Shown in pieces: positions 55,002 to 63,855 of a stretch of DNA of 64,000 bases. The DNA is taken from assembly GCF_003402535.2 (NCBI RefSeq), contig NZ_AP025172.1:868001-932000 (forward strand), written 5' to 3'. Each line of letters starts with the position of its first letter. Position 1 is the stretch's first letter. The notes below the pieces were generated by a model that was not told the origin of the DNA, did no database searches, and saw nothing but the letters and a program-made list of their open reading frames with translations. The position numbers and the translations under genes are program-made. The DNA is from Cupriavidus sp. P-10 (GTDB lineage: Bacteria; Pseudomonadota; Gammaproteobacteria; Burkholderiales; Burkholderiaceae).

Positions 55002-56003
55002 CTACGCTTGCCTCTTTGAAACCGAAGCGGCAGCTTGGCTACGCCGATAAAAGGTCTTTCTGAGTGCACCGACCGAGCTTTCGACGATGCCTAGCAGGCC
55101 ATCGCGAGACACTAGAACTATCGCCATAAAGGCCGTGCCGATGACGACGTTGAAGTGTTCGCGGCTAACGAACTCGCTGGCGAAGTTCTCGAGCAGCACG
55201 TACACGAGTGCGCCCAGGAATGCACCCGCGGGTCGCTTCATACCGCCAATCACGGCGACAATCAGCAGCAGCACCGCTGCGTGGACATCGACTGCCGACG
55301 GCGAAATCTGACCGTTGTACCAGGTGTTAAGTACGCCTCCGACACCAGCTATGAAGCCAGAGATGGTGAACGCGAGCAGTCGAATCGCGACCACATTGAA
55401 GCCAAGCGCGTTGAGGCGCAGCGGTGAGTTCCGATACGCATGCAGTAGTGACCCCGCTGGCGTCTTTTCCAACCATGCCACCATTGCAGCTAGTGCAGTC
55501 GCAGTAACCAAGCACAGGTAGTAGAAAGGCAAAGGTGCGCGTAGATTGACCTCCGCGACCACCGGTGCCCGAACGCCGTTGATTCCATCGTACCCATTGA
55601 AGACTGCCGTGTTCTGGGAAGCGAAATAGAACATGCAGACCGAGATAGCGAGCGTAATCATCAGCAAGTAAATCTCGGACGACTTGATGGAAATCGCGCC
55701 AACCACCAATCCTGCCAAGGTTGCAAGTGTGACCGCTGTCAGCACCGCAACTGGCCAACTGACCTCGGTTCCGACGCCCGACGTATTGGCGGAAAGCAAT
55801 GCCACCGCGTAGCCGGCCACCCCCGCGACACCCATTTGGGCGAACGACACAAGGCCCACAAGTGATGCTAGGAAGGTCAGGCTGAGGGCCATGACGCCAA
55901 GGACGAGAATTCGGCAGGCGACCGTCGCCACCCAGAAGTCGTTACCCCAAAGAGGGAAGCTAATCGCAGTAACCGCCGCCGCAATATATAGAGACCGTTT
56001 CAT
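55002..56003 (-). CDS. livM: ABC transporter permease LivM
   Basis: 333 residues with about 9-10 membrane segments, e.g. ILVLGVMALSLTFLASLVGL and the conserved late loop GGMKRPAGAFLGALVYVLLE. Its start overlaps the livH stop by four bases. Confidence 0.92.
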   Translation of the reverse strand: MKRSLYIAAAVTAISFPLWGNDFWVATVACRILVLGVMALSLTFLASLVGLVSFAQMGVAGVAGYAVALLSANTSGVGTEVSWPVAVLTAVTLATLAGLVVGAISIKSSEIYLLMITLAISVCMFYFASQNTAVFNGYDGINGVRAPVVAEVNLRAPLPFYYLCLVTATALAAMVAWLEKTPAGSLLHAYRNSPLRLNALGFNVVAIRLLAFTISGFIAGVGGVLNTWYNGQISPSAVDVHAAVLLLIVAVIGGMKRPAGAFLGALVYVLLENFASEFVSREHFNVVIGTAFMAIVLVSRDGLLGIVESSVGALRKTFYRRSQAAASVSKRQA

Positions 56004-56860
56004 GCTGCCCTCCCCATCAAGCCCTGGGGCCGGATTGTCAGTACGATGACCATCAGCACAAAGGTGAGCAGGATTGCGTAGTTGGGAAAGAATGCCATTC
56101 CGAACTGCTCTGTGAATCCAATCAACGCCGCACCCAATGCTGCGCCGGGAAGACTACCCATACCGCCGACGATGACCACCACGAGCGATGACAACAAAAA
56201 GCGTGAATCCTCGCCCGGTGCGACCGACAGCGCGCTGCCACCGATGACGCCCGCCAGACCGGCTAGCCCAGCACCCAGCGCGAACACGACAACCACGTAC
56301 CTGGATACGTTAAAGCCCATGGCGCTAAGCATCGGAGCATCATCGACGCCCGCACGAATCGCCATACCCAAGCGCGTGCGTTGGATAAGCAGCCACAGCG
56401 CGATGCCCACTACAACAGCCACACCGATTACGACAAGTCTTATGGTTGGATAGGCGCCAATCACTGGGAACGGCGTGGCACCGAATATCGCTTCTGGCGG
56501 CTCGTACTGCACAGTTGCACCGCCATATCGCATCAGCAGGATATCGCCCAGTGCTATAGAAAATCCGATGGTCACCAAGGCCTGACGCAGTTCATCGCCT
56601 TCCAGCCGCTTTACAAGTCCTTGGTGGAGGATGACGCCAACTAGCGCAACCAGAAGGGACGCACCGACGAGACCGAGCATCCAAGAGCCCGTTTTCGATG
56701 CGATTTCGTATCCCGAGTAAGCTCCTAGCAAGTAGAGCGCGCCGTGCGCCATATTGACCGACCTCAGTAGGCCGAAAATTAGCGAAAATCCGCTCGCCAC
56801 CAGAAAGTAAAGCGAGGCCACCGTGATGGCGTTCATGGTGACACTGAATAGCATTCTCAT
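56000..56860 (-). CDS. livH: ABC transporter permease LivH
   Basis: 286 residues, about 8 membrane segments. LivH signatures: SLIFGLLRSVNMAHGALYLLGAY and VVIVGGMGSLPGAALGAALIG. First gene of the transporter operon livH-livM-SBP-livG-livF-SDR. Confidence 0.92.
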   Translation of the reverse strand: MRMLFSVTMNAITVASLYFLVASGFSLIFGLLRSVNMAHGALYLLGAYSGYEIASKTGSWMLGLVGASLLVALVGVILHQGLVKRLEGDELRQALVTIGFSIALGDILLMRYGGATVQYEPPEAIFGATPFPVIGAYPTIRLVVIGVAVVVGIALWLLIQRTRLGMAIRAGVDDAPMLSAMGFNVSRYVVVVFALGAGLAGLAGVIGGSALSVAPGEDSRFLLSSLVVVIVGGMGSLPGAALGAALIGFTEQFGMAFFPNYAILLTFVLMVIVLTIRPQGLMGRAA

Positions 56861-57327
56861 ATTCCACCTCGTTTTCTACCGGCCCGACCTTGACATTACC
56901 TGGTGGGGTCCGCGGCCGGAAAAAGCGATTACGCTTTTGCCTATTCCAGAAGTGATTTGTCAACTGACGCTTGCGCCTATTGGTTGACGTGGCGCCGGAG
57001 ATAACCGTTCCTTAAAGCACGAGTTTCCCGAGGATGATTACCGTACTCCTGATAGCGAATTTCATGCGAACTAATCTCCTCCAAATTCAATGGATTATTA
57101 TTGTCGAAAATAGTGTGTGCATTTTCGGCGAAATGGCGAAGGCCTTTGCATCGGAAAATTCCTGTCGGGTTTTCGACTTATTTTCGATTGGTTTTTTAGT
57201 TCCCTGCGGTAGGGTGAGGGAATTCGATAAATGCGCCTCTAACATGCGAGCTACGCGCGCATGCAAGCCCGACACATCTTTCGTGTGTCGAAGCACGCTT
57301 CTTCTCCGGCGAGTGTGGCTTGAGGTC
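56861..57327. other. AT-rich intergenic region upstream of the liv operon
   Basis: About 470 bases, visibly richer in A/T (57030-57210) than the rest of the window. It should contain the livH promoter. The plus-strand ORF at 57034-57345 has no ribosome binding site or recognised family and is not accepted as a gene. Confidence 0.5.
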
Positions 57328-57359
57328 AGAGGAGACCCGCGCTAAGCGGGTTCCTCTCT
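57328..57359. terminator. Hairpin downstream of the amidohydrolase operon
   Basis: Inverted repeat AGAGGAGACCCGC - GCTAA - GCGGGTTCCTCTCT with one mismatch, located 86 bases past the amidohydrolase stop. It could terminate transcription from the right; the U-run is weak. Confidence 0.5.
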
Positions 57360-57444
57360 ACGGACTTGCTAGTTGAAGTAGTCGTCGGCCAGCGCTCCTA
57401 GGCACGACTTTCTTCCCTTCGTGACCATGGTGCAGCGCAAAGCC

Positions 57445-58779
57445 TCAATGAATTGCCGCTCGTTGCACTCCAGCACCCGCCTCCTCCATCGACTGGGCAG
57501 CCAGGATGGACAGGTCTGCTGACGACTCCGCCTGGGCGCGTTGCTTGACCACGGCACCATCCTTCATCACCATCAGAATCTTCGCCGGGTCTTGCAGCAC
57601 CTTCAGGTTTTCCAGCGGGTTGCCATCGACCAGCACCATATCGGCATAGAAGCCAGATGCGATTTGGCCGATGCTGTCGGGCTGCATCATGATCTCACCG
57701 CCGAGCTTGGTGGCGGCCACCAGGATTTCCTTCGGCGTCATGCCGATGTACTTTTCGAAGTGCTCGAAGTCGCGGGCATTGGACCCGTGCTTCATCCACG
57801 CGAAGCCATAGTCGCCGCCTGGCAGAATCCGGATGCCACGCTTGTGCATCTTCTGCAGGGTGTCGGCCGCGATTTCGAGCTCACGCGCATAGCCCATCTT
57901 CGTGGCGGCCTCCGTCGTGATGCCCCACGGTTCGGCCTGATACAACGTACTGACCAGCCAACCGATGCCCGGCGCGACGAAGTGCTTGTCCTTGTTCTCT
58001 TCCAGCATGTCGAGCGCTTCTTCGTCAGCGAAGCTCGCGTGATAGACCAGCTCGATGCCGTGTCGGACACACTGCTTCACCGACTCGGCAGAGCGCGCGT
58101 GGGCCGCGACGCGCTTGCCAGCCCGCTTTGCTTCGGCAGTCAGCATCGCAATCTCTTCTTCCGAGAACGGCGAGGCTTCGGCCGGGATGCCGGCGATGTA
58201 TTCGCCCGACAGGTTTATCTTCAGATGGTCAACGCCATACTTAATAAACATGCGAGCCGTACGACGCATCTCTTCCGGGCCACATACGACGGCACCAAAG
58301 CTCAGCTCGGGAAACGGCAGGTGCGGCAACGTGTTGTCACCGAGACCGCCCTGGACGGTAATCTCCTGGCTACCGGCAAGGTATCGCGGGCCGGGGAATT
58401 CACCGGCATTGATGACGTTGCGCATCACCACGTCCAGTCGCGGCTTCGCGGTGGCGGCCCCAATCGCCGAGGTCCAGCCCATCTCGAGATAGCGCTTCGC
58501 AACATGCACGCACCACAGAATGTGTTCTTCAGGCGGCATGAACTGGATGGCGCTCAGTGTGGGCTGGTCGTTCCACGAGAAGTGCGTGTGCGCTTCCGTC
58601 ATGCCCGGCATCAGGAATTTGCCACCGCCGTCGACTACCTGCGCACCAGGGGCGACTACCGTTTCGCCGGCCTTCGCAACGCAGGTAATCCGGTTGCCTT
58701 CGACGAGAACCTGACCCATGAAGGGGTCGGCTCCGCTACCGTCGAAGATATTGACATTGGTGAATACGATTTTGGTCAT
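57445..58779 (-). CDS. Metal-dependent amidohydrolase
   Basis: 444 residues from ATG 58779 (GGAGGAG upstream). Amidohydrolase superfamily: HTH metal motif in MPGMTEAHTHFSW, probable carbamylated Lys in HLKINLSGEY, His in AAHARSAES and VYHASFADE, catalytic Asp in ILPGGDYGFAW. It resembles imidazolonepropionase-like/Xaa-Pro-type members that open cyclic amides or hydrolyse amide bonds. Third gene of a likely operon with the FAH and alpha/beta hydrolase genes. Confidence 0.88.
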   Translation of the reverse strand: MTKIVFTNVNIFDGSGADPFMGQVLVEGNRITCVAKAGETVVAPGAQVVDGGGKFLMPGMTEAHTHFSWNDQPTLSAIQFMPPEEHILWCVHVAKRYLEMGWTSAIGAATAKPRLDVVMRNVINAGEFPGPRYLAGSQEITVQGGLGDNTLPHLPFPELSFGAVVCGPEEMRRTARMFIKYGVDHLKINLSGEYIAGIPAEASPFSEEEIAMLTAEAKRAGKRVAAHARSAESVKQCVRHGIELVYHASFADEEALDMLEENKDKHFVAPGIGWLVSTLYQAEPWGITTEAATKMGYARELEIAADTLQKMHKRGIRILPGGDYGFAWMKHGSNARDFEHFEKYIGMTPKEILVAATKLGGEIMMQPDSIGQIASGFYADMVLVDGNPLENLKVLQDPAKILMVMKDGAVVKQRAQAESSADLSILAAQSMEEAGAGVQRAAIH

Positions 58780-58812
58780 GTCTCCTCCACTCATTGTTGG
58801 CGGATTACTTGG

Positions 58813-59598
58813 TTACTTGGCTGCGCGATAGAACGCCGCCAGTTCGGCCACACATTCGGCCGGCTTTTCGAAGGTAGTCCAGTGGCCGCAGCCGTCAAGC
58901 ACGGTCACCTTGCTGCCCTGGATGCGCTCGCCCATCGCCTTCACGGCGGCAGGCTGGCCAACACCGTCTTCGCTGCCGGTCACCAGTAGGGTCGGAACGG
59001 CGATTTTCTCGACCTCGGCTGCTTTCGCGCCGGCGAGAGCCTCGCAGCTCTGCGCATAGCCTTCCGGCGTCTGACGCATGACGCTCTCGCGCACCAGGGT
59101 CAGCGTCACCGGGCGCTGGGCCTTCGTTTCAGCGCTGGTCGCGCCCTTCACGATGGCATCGGCAACTTCCTGAACCCCGACGATGCCCTTTTCACGGCAC
59201 AGTGCCGCACGCGCCTTCATGCCAGCGCGCCCAGCCTCGGGCGGCTCAATCAGCGGACCAAACAGCGCCAGGCTCTTCACCAGTTCCGGATGACGGACCG
59301 CCAGGTGCTGCGCGACGATGGTGCCCATCGAGTGCGCAACGATGTGCGCATCGGCAACTTCCAGCTCCGCCAGCACCGCGGCAATCGTGTCAACGTACAG
59401 GTCGATGGACAGCGGCTCGGCGGCAAGCTCGGAGCGCGAGCTGCCCGGCAAGTCGAGTCGAATGACCTTCATGCCCTCGAAGGCCGGCTGCACCGGCGTC
59501 CAGTTGTTCGAGGAGCCTGCCAGGCCATGGATACACACTACCGGCTGGCCTTCGCCTTCAACTTCCACAACCACATTTTTGACCAGAGTCGTCGTCAT
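58813..59598 (-). CDS. Alpha/beta hydrolase
   Basis: 261 residues. Oxyanion loop VVCIHGLAGSSNNW, nucleophile elbow AHSMGTIVAQ (Ser near residue 91), acid in VTGSEDGVGQP and His in GCGHWTTFEKP complete the triad. Sequence style matches carbon-carbon or ester hydrolases of aromatic degradation (for example enol-lactone hydrolases). Overlaps the FAH gene stop by four bases. Confidence 0.9.
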   Translation of the reverse strand: MTTTLVKNVVVEVEGEGQPVVCIHGLAGSSNNWTPVQPAFEGMKVIRLDLPGSSRSELAAEPLSIDLYVDTIAAVLAELEVADAHIVAHSMGTIVAQHLAVRHPELVKSLALFGPLIEPPEAGRAGMKARAALCREKGIVGVQEVADAIVKGATSAETKAQRPVTLTLVRESVMRQTPEGYAQSCEALAGAKAAEVEKIAVPTLLVTGSEDGVGQPAAVKAMGERIQGSKVTVLDGCGHWTTFEKPAECVAELAAFYRAAK

Positions 59599-60476
59599 TC
59601 ACCCACCTCATTCTCAAGTACACCAACGTTTTCAATTTCGATGCGAATCACATCGCCCTTTTGAAGGAACTTGGGCGGCGTGAAGCCAATCCCAACACCT
59701 GCGGGTGTGCCCGTCGCAATGACGTCACCCGGTTGCAACTCGATGCCAGCAGAGAGGGTCTCGATGAGCGTCGGAATGTCGAAAATCAGCTTCGACGTGT
59801 TCGAGTTCTGACGCAGTTCGCCGTTGACCCAGCACTTGACATCGATGTTTTGTCCGTCAACTTCGTCCGCCGTGACCAGATACGGGCCCATCGGGCAGAA
59901 GCCGTCCAGCGACTTACCCAGGAACCATTGCCGGTGCAGCTGCTGCAGGTCCCGCGCGGTGAAGTCATTGATGACCGTGTAGCCGAACACATGGCTCATG
60001 GCATCGGCCTTGCTGATGTTGCGACCTGCCTTGCCAATCACCACACCCAGTTCCGCTTCGTAGTCGAGCTGGCTGGTCACGCTCTCATGGCGGGGAATAG
60101 TCGCGCCCGGACCGATGATGGTCGACGCCGGCTTGGTGAAGTACACCGGCGCCTCGGGTGCGTGTTCGCCATTCTTGGCGCTGCTATCGAAGCCCGAGTT
60201 CTGGAACTCGGCGGCATGCTCGTGATAGTTCTTGCCGACGCAGAAGACGTTGCGGCGCGGGTTGTCGATGGGAGCCAGCACTTTGGCGTCGGCCAGCGGC
60301 ATTCCGGGCTCGCTCGGACGCAGGTCGCCCTTGAATTGGTTAAACTCGCTAACCAATTGGACCATGTCGCCCCGGAATTCGGGAATCAACGACTGCACAG
60401 GCCAGTACTGCGCCTTCTCCGTGTCCACGATGGCCACGAACTTCTCGCCCGCCAGCTCCAAGTTTGCAAGTTTCAT
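59595..60476 (-). CDS. Fumarylacetoacetate-hydrolase-family enzyme
   Basis: 293 residues from ATG 60476 (AAGGAG upstream). FAH-type fold: CVGKNYHEHAAEF, PVYFTKPASTIIGPG, metal-binding LDYEAELGVVIGK, NDFTARDLQ, KSLDGFCPMGPYL and GDVIATGTPAGVG. Such enzymes hydrolyse, hydrate or decarboxylate oxo-acids from ring cleavage with Mg2+ or Mn2+. First gene of the operon FAH - alpha/beta hydrolase - amidohydrolase and divergent from a GntR regulator. Confidence 0.9.
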   Translation of the reverse strand: MKLANLELAGEKFVAIVDTEKAQYWPVQSLIPEFRGDMVQLVSEFNQFKGDLRPSEPGMPLADAKVLAPIDNPRRNVFCVGKNYHEHAAEFQNSGFDSSAKNGEHAPEAPVYFTKPASTIIGPGATIPRHESVTSQLDYEAELGVVIGKAGRNISKADAMSHVFGYTVINDFTARDLQQLHRQWFLGKSLDGFCPMGPYLVTADEVDGQNIDVKCWVNGELRQNSNTSKLIFDIPTLIETLSAGIELQPGDVIATGTPAGVGIGFTPPKFLQKGDVIRIEIENVGVLENEVGE

Positions 60477-60570
60477 CTGGGTGGTCTCCTTTTGTTGCCC
60501 AATTGGTTTGCACGGAGTCAACTGTAGAACCAAAGTGGGCGCAGTGCAAGCGAAATATTCGCTGAGCTTG

Positions 60571-60582
60571 ACCAATTGGTAC
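60571..60582. promoter_or_regulatory. Candidate GntR/FadR operator between the FAH operon and its regulator
   Basis: ACCAATTGGTAC contains the perfect palindrome ACCAATTGGT; a second half-conserved copy, CCAATTGGTT, lies at 60499-60508. Both fall in the 147-base divergent promoter region. Confidence 0.6.
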
Positions 60583-60623
60583 TGTTGCGTTACGATTCAA
60601 GCACTGGAAATGCGGGGAAAGCG

Positions 60624-61343
60624 ATGAACGAAGTCGAAGCCAAGGGTTCGGTTCGCGCAGCAGGTGCTAAGGCGCTTGCTGCATATTTGGCAGGTGAAAT
60701 AGCCTCCGGCCGGATGGGCGACGGCATGAAGTTGCCGGCTGAAAGACACCTGAGCGAGCAGTTTGGTACCTCACGAGGCGCCGTCAGGCGCGTGCTTCAG
60801 GACCTGAAAGACCGCGGGCTAATCACCCAATCGGTTGGAAGTGGTACCTTTGTGCGGCCTGGCGCCGCTCAGTCACTGCCAACGTCGGTTCGACCGGGGG
60901 AGGACGAAGAGCTATCGGCAAGCCAAACCAGCCCAGCGGAACTGATGGAAGCGCGGCTGCTTATCGAACCGCTCATGCCGAAGCTTATTGCCCGTAATGC
61001 AACCAGTGCTGACTTTGCCAAGATGGTCGAGTGCCTCGACCGGTCGGAGGCAGCAGAGACCATTGAAGAATTTGAGCACTGGGATGGCGAACTGCATCGG
61101 GCGTTCGCTCTCGCTACTCACAACTCGTTCTTCCTCAAGATTCTTGAGCTTACGAATCGCGTGCGAGAACAAGGTGAATGGGGGCGCCTCAAGCAGCGCT
61201 CCCTGACACCCGAGCGTCGCAAAGAATATGAGCAGCAACATCGGGCTATCGTCGAGGCCCTGCGCGACCGGGACGCGCACACCGCGAGTGATGCATTGAC
61301 GGGGCACCTACGTCAGATTCAGCACAATCTGTTTTCGATTTGA
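60624..61343 (+). CDS. GntR/FadR-family transcriptional regulator
   Basis: 239 residues from ATG 60624 (GGGGAAAG upstream). N-terminal winged helix (KLPAERHLSEQFGTSRGAVRRVLQDL; GSGTFVRPG) and a C-terminal FCD ligand-binding domain (LMEARLLIEPLMPKLIARNA; EFEHWDGELHRAFALATHN; QQHRAIVEALRDRDA). The FCD metal or ligand site includes D/H in HWDGELHRA. Divergent from the FAH operon and likely its repressor, inducible by a pathway acid. Clearly paralogous to the regulator at 61635. Confidence 0.9.
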   Translation: MNEVEAKGSVRAAGAKALAAYLAGEIASGRMGDGMKLPAERHLSEQFGTSRGAVRRVLQDLKDRGLITQSVGSGTFVRPGAAQSLPTSVRPGEDEELSASQTSPAELMEARLLIEPLMPKLIARNATSADFAKMVECLDRSEAAETIEEFEHWDGELHRAFALATHNSFFLKILELTNRVREQGEWGRLKQRSLTPERRKEYEQQHRAIVEALRDRDAHTASDALTGHLRQIQHNLFSI

Positions 61344-61360
61344 CCAGAGGGAGTCGTCGC

Positions 61361-61409
61361 GGCTCGCTCGCCAGTACTGATACTTCCCGTTAGGCGACGA
61401 GCCATTTTT
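61361..61409 (+). terminator. Rho-independent terminator of the GntR gene
   Basis: GGCTCGCTCGCC and GGCGACGAGCC pair with one bulge around a 20-base loop and are followed by ATTTTT. It lies 17 bases after the stop codon. Confidence 0.7.
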
Positions 61410-61634
61410 GATTTGGCGGTGTCACAGCTGCGTAGCCCGCTGTGCGAACGGCCACCCCTTCTTCCCCGGCGTCATGAAGAGCGTTGCCGAAAATTCACGC
61501 GGCAATAAGCCGCGGCGGGTGCAGCCTTGCTCTCCCTTCCCGCACAGTCCTGCCCTCTCAACCGCTAACGCACGCGCGTCGGAACCCCCGAGCTGTGTGA
61601 GAGTTCGCCCAATTCTCAACACTCAACCACTCTC

Positions 61635-62336
61635 TCAGTATCCCAGCAGGTTGCGGCGTACGTGAAGAAGGTGTCCACGCGTCGTCGCTAGGGCGCGTGC
61701 CAGGTCTCGCGATTTCAGGGCAGCGACGATTAGCCGATGTTCGAGTTGATATTCAGCTCGACGCTCAGGCGTAACGGTCCTCTGCTTTACTGCGCTCCAG
61801 ACGGGTTGGGTCCGCACAAGATTCATGAGGCGAAACACACTCGAAACCAAGTTGTTGTGGGCTGCATCCGCAATGACCTCGTGGAATCGCGCGTCCCAAT
61901 GCTCAAACTCTTCCAATGTAGAGGCCTCTTCAGCCTTCAGGCAGCAATGTTCTATGCGCTGCAGGTCAGTCGGGGTAGCGCGACGCACAACCATAGCTAT
62001 AGCAGCTGGCTCGAACGTCAATCTCGCCTCCATGAGCTCCTTTGGAGTAGTAAGCGCGGCCGGCTTCTCCACTGCCAAGGCAGATAGCGCAACAGTCGCG
62101 CCCTCAGCGACGTAGGTGCCCCTGCCAACCGTCTGCGTGATGATCGAAAGACTTTTCAGTTCACTTAAAACGCGGCGCACAGTGGTCCGTGCGATAGCAA
62201 ATTGGTCACTAAGAGCGCGCTCAGTGGGCAGGCGGTCACCTGGCCGAAGGAGTCCTCCATGGAGCTGCGCGAGGAGCGCTTCACGAAGCCGACATGCAGC
62301 GCTTCCGGTTTCCTGTTGACTGATGTGAGACCGCAT
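61635..62336 (-). CDS. Second GntR/FadR-family regulator
   Basis: About 233 residues from ATG 62336 (MRSHISQQETG); an ORF start 42 bases upstream is also open but lacks a clear ribosome binding site. Winged helix RLPTERALSDQFAIARTTVR with GRGTYVAEG, then FCD domain (ELMEARLTFEPAAIAMVVRRA; EFEHWDARFHEVIADAAHNN). It is closely related to the neighbour at 60624 throughout and is divergent from the Bug receptor gene, which it probably controls. Confidence 0.88.
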   Translation of the reverse strand: MRSHISQQETGSAACRLREALLAQLHGGLLRPGDRLPTERALSDQFAIARTTVRRVLSELKSLSIITQTVGRGTYVAEGATVALSALAVEKPAALTTPKELMEARLTFEPAAIAMVVRRATPTDLQRIEHCCLKAEEASTLEEFEHWDARFHEVIADAAHNNLVSSVFRLMNLVRTQPVWSAVKQRTVTPERRAEYQLEHRLIVAALKSRDLARALATTRGHLLHVRRNLLGY

Positions 62337-62413
62337 AGTGGCGCATGTGTAGGTCCAAAGGCAAATGGTACCACTCATGCGAGACCATTTTCGCCTGCCT
62401 TAGGGAAAATCCC

Positions 62414-62460
62414 ACCAATTTGAGAGCGATTGGTACACCATTGGTCCTTCCCATTGGTAC
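62414..62460. promoter_or_regulatory. Cluster of ATTGGTAC-type sites upstream of the Bug receptor
   Basis: Within 47 bases: ACCAATT (62414), ATTGGTAC (62429), ACCATTGGT (62437) and CATTGGTAC (62452). A further TGGTACCA palindrome lies at 62366-62373, close to the second regulator start. They resemble the ACCAATTGGT site of the first regulator, so the two FadR-type paralogs may share or exchange operators. Confidence 0.6.
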
Positions 62461-62606
62461 ATCTTGGACTTTAGCATTCTTGGACTCGAGAGCCCTATGC
62501 CGCCCGACTCGACGTGCCGCTTTAGGCGCATGGCATAGAGAACCGGATTCCAGTGCCTGTGCGCAGACACAGGCAACTCGATTACACGAAGTCTAGGAGG
62601 ACATAC

Positions 62607-63569
62607 ATGCGCGGGACGAAATCTATCGTCGCATTGGCCATTGTTGCCTGTGCGAACTTGGCGCACGCTGAGTACCCTGAAAAGCCCATTATGATGGTGG
62701 TTCCCTTCGCGCCCGGCGGCGTGGCCGACAACGTAGCACGCCCCCTGGCTGCTGCGCTAAGTCGTGAACTGAAACAGCCTGTGGTGATTGAAAACAAGGC
62801 TGGAGCCGGCGGTGCGGTGGGCATCGGGCACGTGGCGCGCGCACCAGCGGATGGCTATACGCTACTCCTAAGCTTGAGTTCGATTTCGATTCTGCCGGAA
62901 GCCGACAAAGTACTCGGTCGCAAGGCGCTTTACCAGCTTCCTCAACTCCGCCCCCTTGCACGAATCACGGCAGACCCGCCTGTCTTGGTGGTGAGAGCTG
63001 ACTCCCCTTGGCGCACCGTCGAAGACTTCGTGGCCGACGCTAAACGTAAGCCAAGCGCCTTCAACTACGGCAGTTCCGGAAACTACGGCACGATGCACGT
63101 TCCGATGGAGATGTTCAAGGCTGCTGCAGGGTTTCAGATGACCCACATACCTTTCACCGGGGCAGGACCGGCCGTCACGGCTTTGCTGGGCAAACAAGTC
63201 GATGCAGTTGCTACTGGTCCTGCTTCGGTGCTGCAGTACATTAAAGCTGGCAAATTGCGTGCGTTGGCTCACTGGGGCGACAAGCCGCCAAGCGCGTTGC
63301 CGGAACTGCCAAGCCTGCAACAGAAGGGCTGGAAGGTCCAGTACGTCCAGTGGTCAGGAGTGTTTGCTCCGTCTGGCACTTCAGAAGCCACGCTTCGTCA
63401 GTTAAGAGACGCACTGCGAAGAGCAACCTCCGATGCCAGCCTCCAACAAACCGTCCTTCGAGCGGGCAGCCCGATAGACTATCTTGATGCACCGGCCTTT
63501 GCTACTTACTGGCAGCAGGACGCAAAGGCAATGACTGAGGCAGTGCAAAAGATAGGGCGACTCGAGTAA
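62607..63569 (+). CDS. Bug-family (TctC-type) periplasmic solute receptor
   Basis: 320 residues from ATG 62607 (AGGAGGAC upstream). Signal peptide IVALAIVACANLAHA, then the Bug pattern: YPEKPIMMVVPFAPGGVADN, VIENKAGAGGAVGIGHVARA PADGYT and FNYGSSGNYGTMHVPMEMF. Binds carboxylate-type ligands without an amino group. No TctAB membrane genes are adjacent, so it is an orphan receptor, as is common in Burkholderiales. Confidence 0.92.
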   Translation: MRGTKSIVALAIVACANLAHAEYPEKPIMMVVPFAPGGVADNVARPLAAALSRELKQPVVIENKAGAGGAVGIGHVARAPADGYTLLLSLSSISILPEADKVLGRKALYQLPQLRPLARITADPPVLVVRADSPWRTVEDFVADAKRKPSAFNYGSSGNYGTMHVPMEMFKAAAGFQMTHIPFTGAGPAVTALLGKQVDAVATGPASVLQYIKAGKLRALAHWGDKPPSALPELPSLQQKGWKVQYVQWSGVFAPSGTSEATLRQLRDALRRATSDASLQQTVLRAGSPIDYLDAPAFATYWQQDAKAMTEAVQKIGRLE

Positions 63570-63618
63570 CCGGGCCAATTGGAGCGGAGTCCAGGCAGGC
63601 GCGCTCGTCATCGGCTCG

Positions 63619-63830
63619 TCAGCGCGCCTGCCCGGCTGCCGGCCGCTCGCTGGCCACGAGATAGGTGCGCAACTCGGCCACGATGCCCTGCTGCGCCTCG
63701 TATCTGGCCTGTGACTGCGCCAAGGCCAGCTCTAGATCGCGCACCTGTGTCGACAGGCTGCTGGCTTGGGCCAACGCAGCCCCCAGCTGCTCCTGCAGCG
63801 CCTGGGCATGAGCGCTTTGTCGGCAATCTG
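63619..63830 (-). pseudogene. C-terminal coiled-coil fragment, KfrA-like
   Basis: The frame reads AHAQALQEQLGAALAQASSL STQVRDLELALAQSQARYEA and ends ASERPAAGQAR: an Ala/Gln/Leu heptad coiled coil as at the end of KfrA-type plasmid or integrative-element DNA-binding proteins. No DNA-binding N-terminus is present; it is cut at about 63830 next to a transposase fragment. Family assignment is tentative. Confidence 0.5.
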
Positions 63831-63855
63831 GAGACCGCGCCAAACCGGGGGCTGA

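Noticed and set aside
51437..57000. True leucine/isoleucine/valine uptake system
   Set aside because: The Liv-type genes are clear, but their linkage to an SDR and ring- or amide-opening enzymes makes another substrate more likely, so no amino-acid specificity is assigned.
57034..57345. 103-codon plus-strand ORF in the AT-rich region
   Set aside because: No ribosome binding site, mixed composition and overlap with a hairpin; the region is better read as the liv promoter area.
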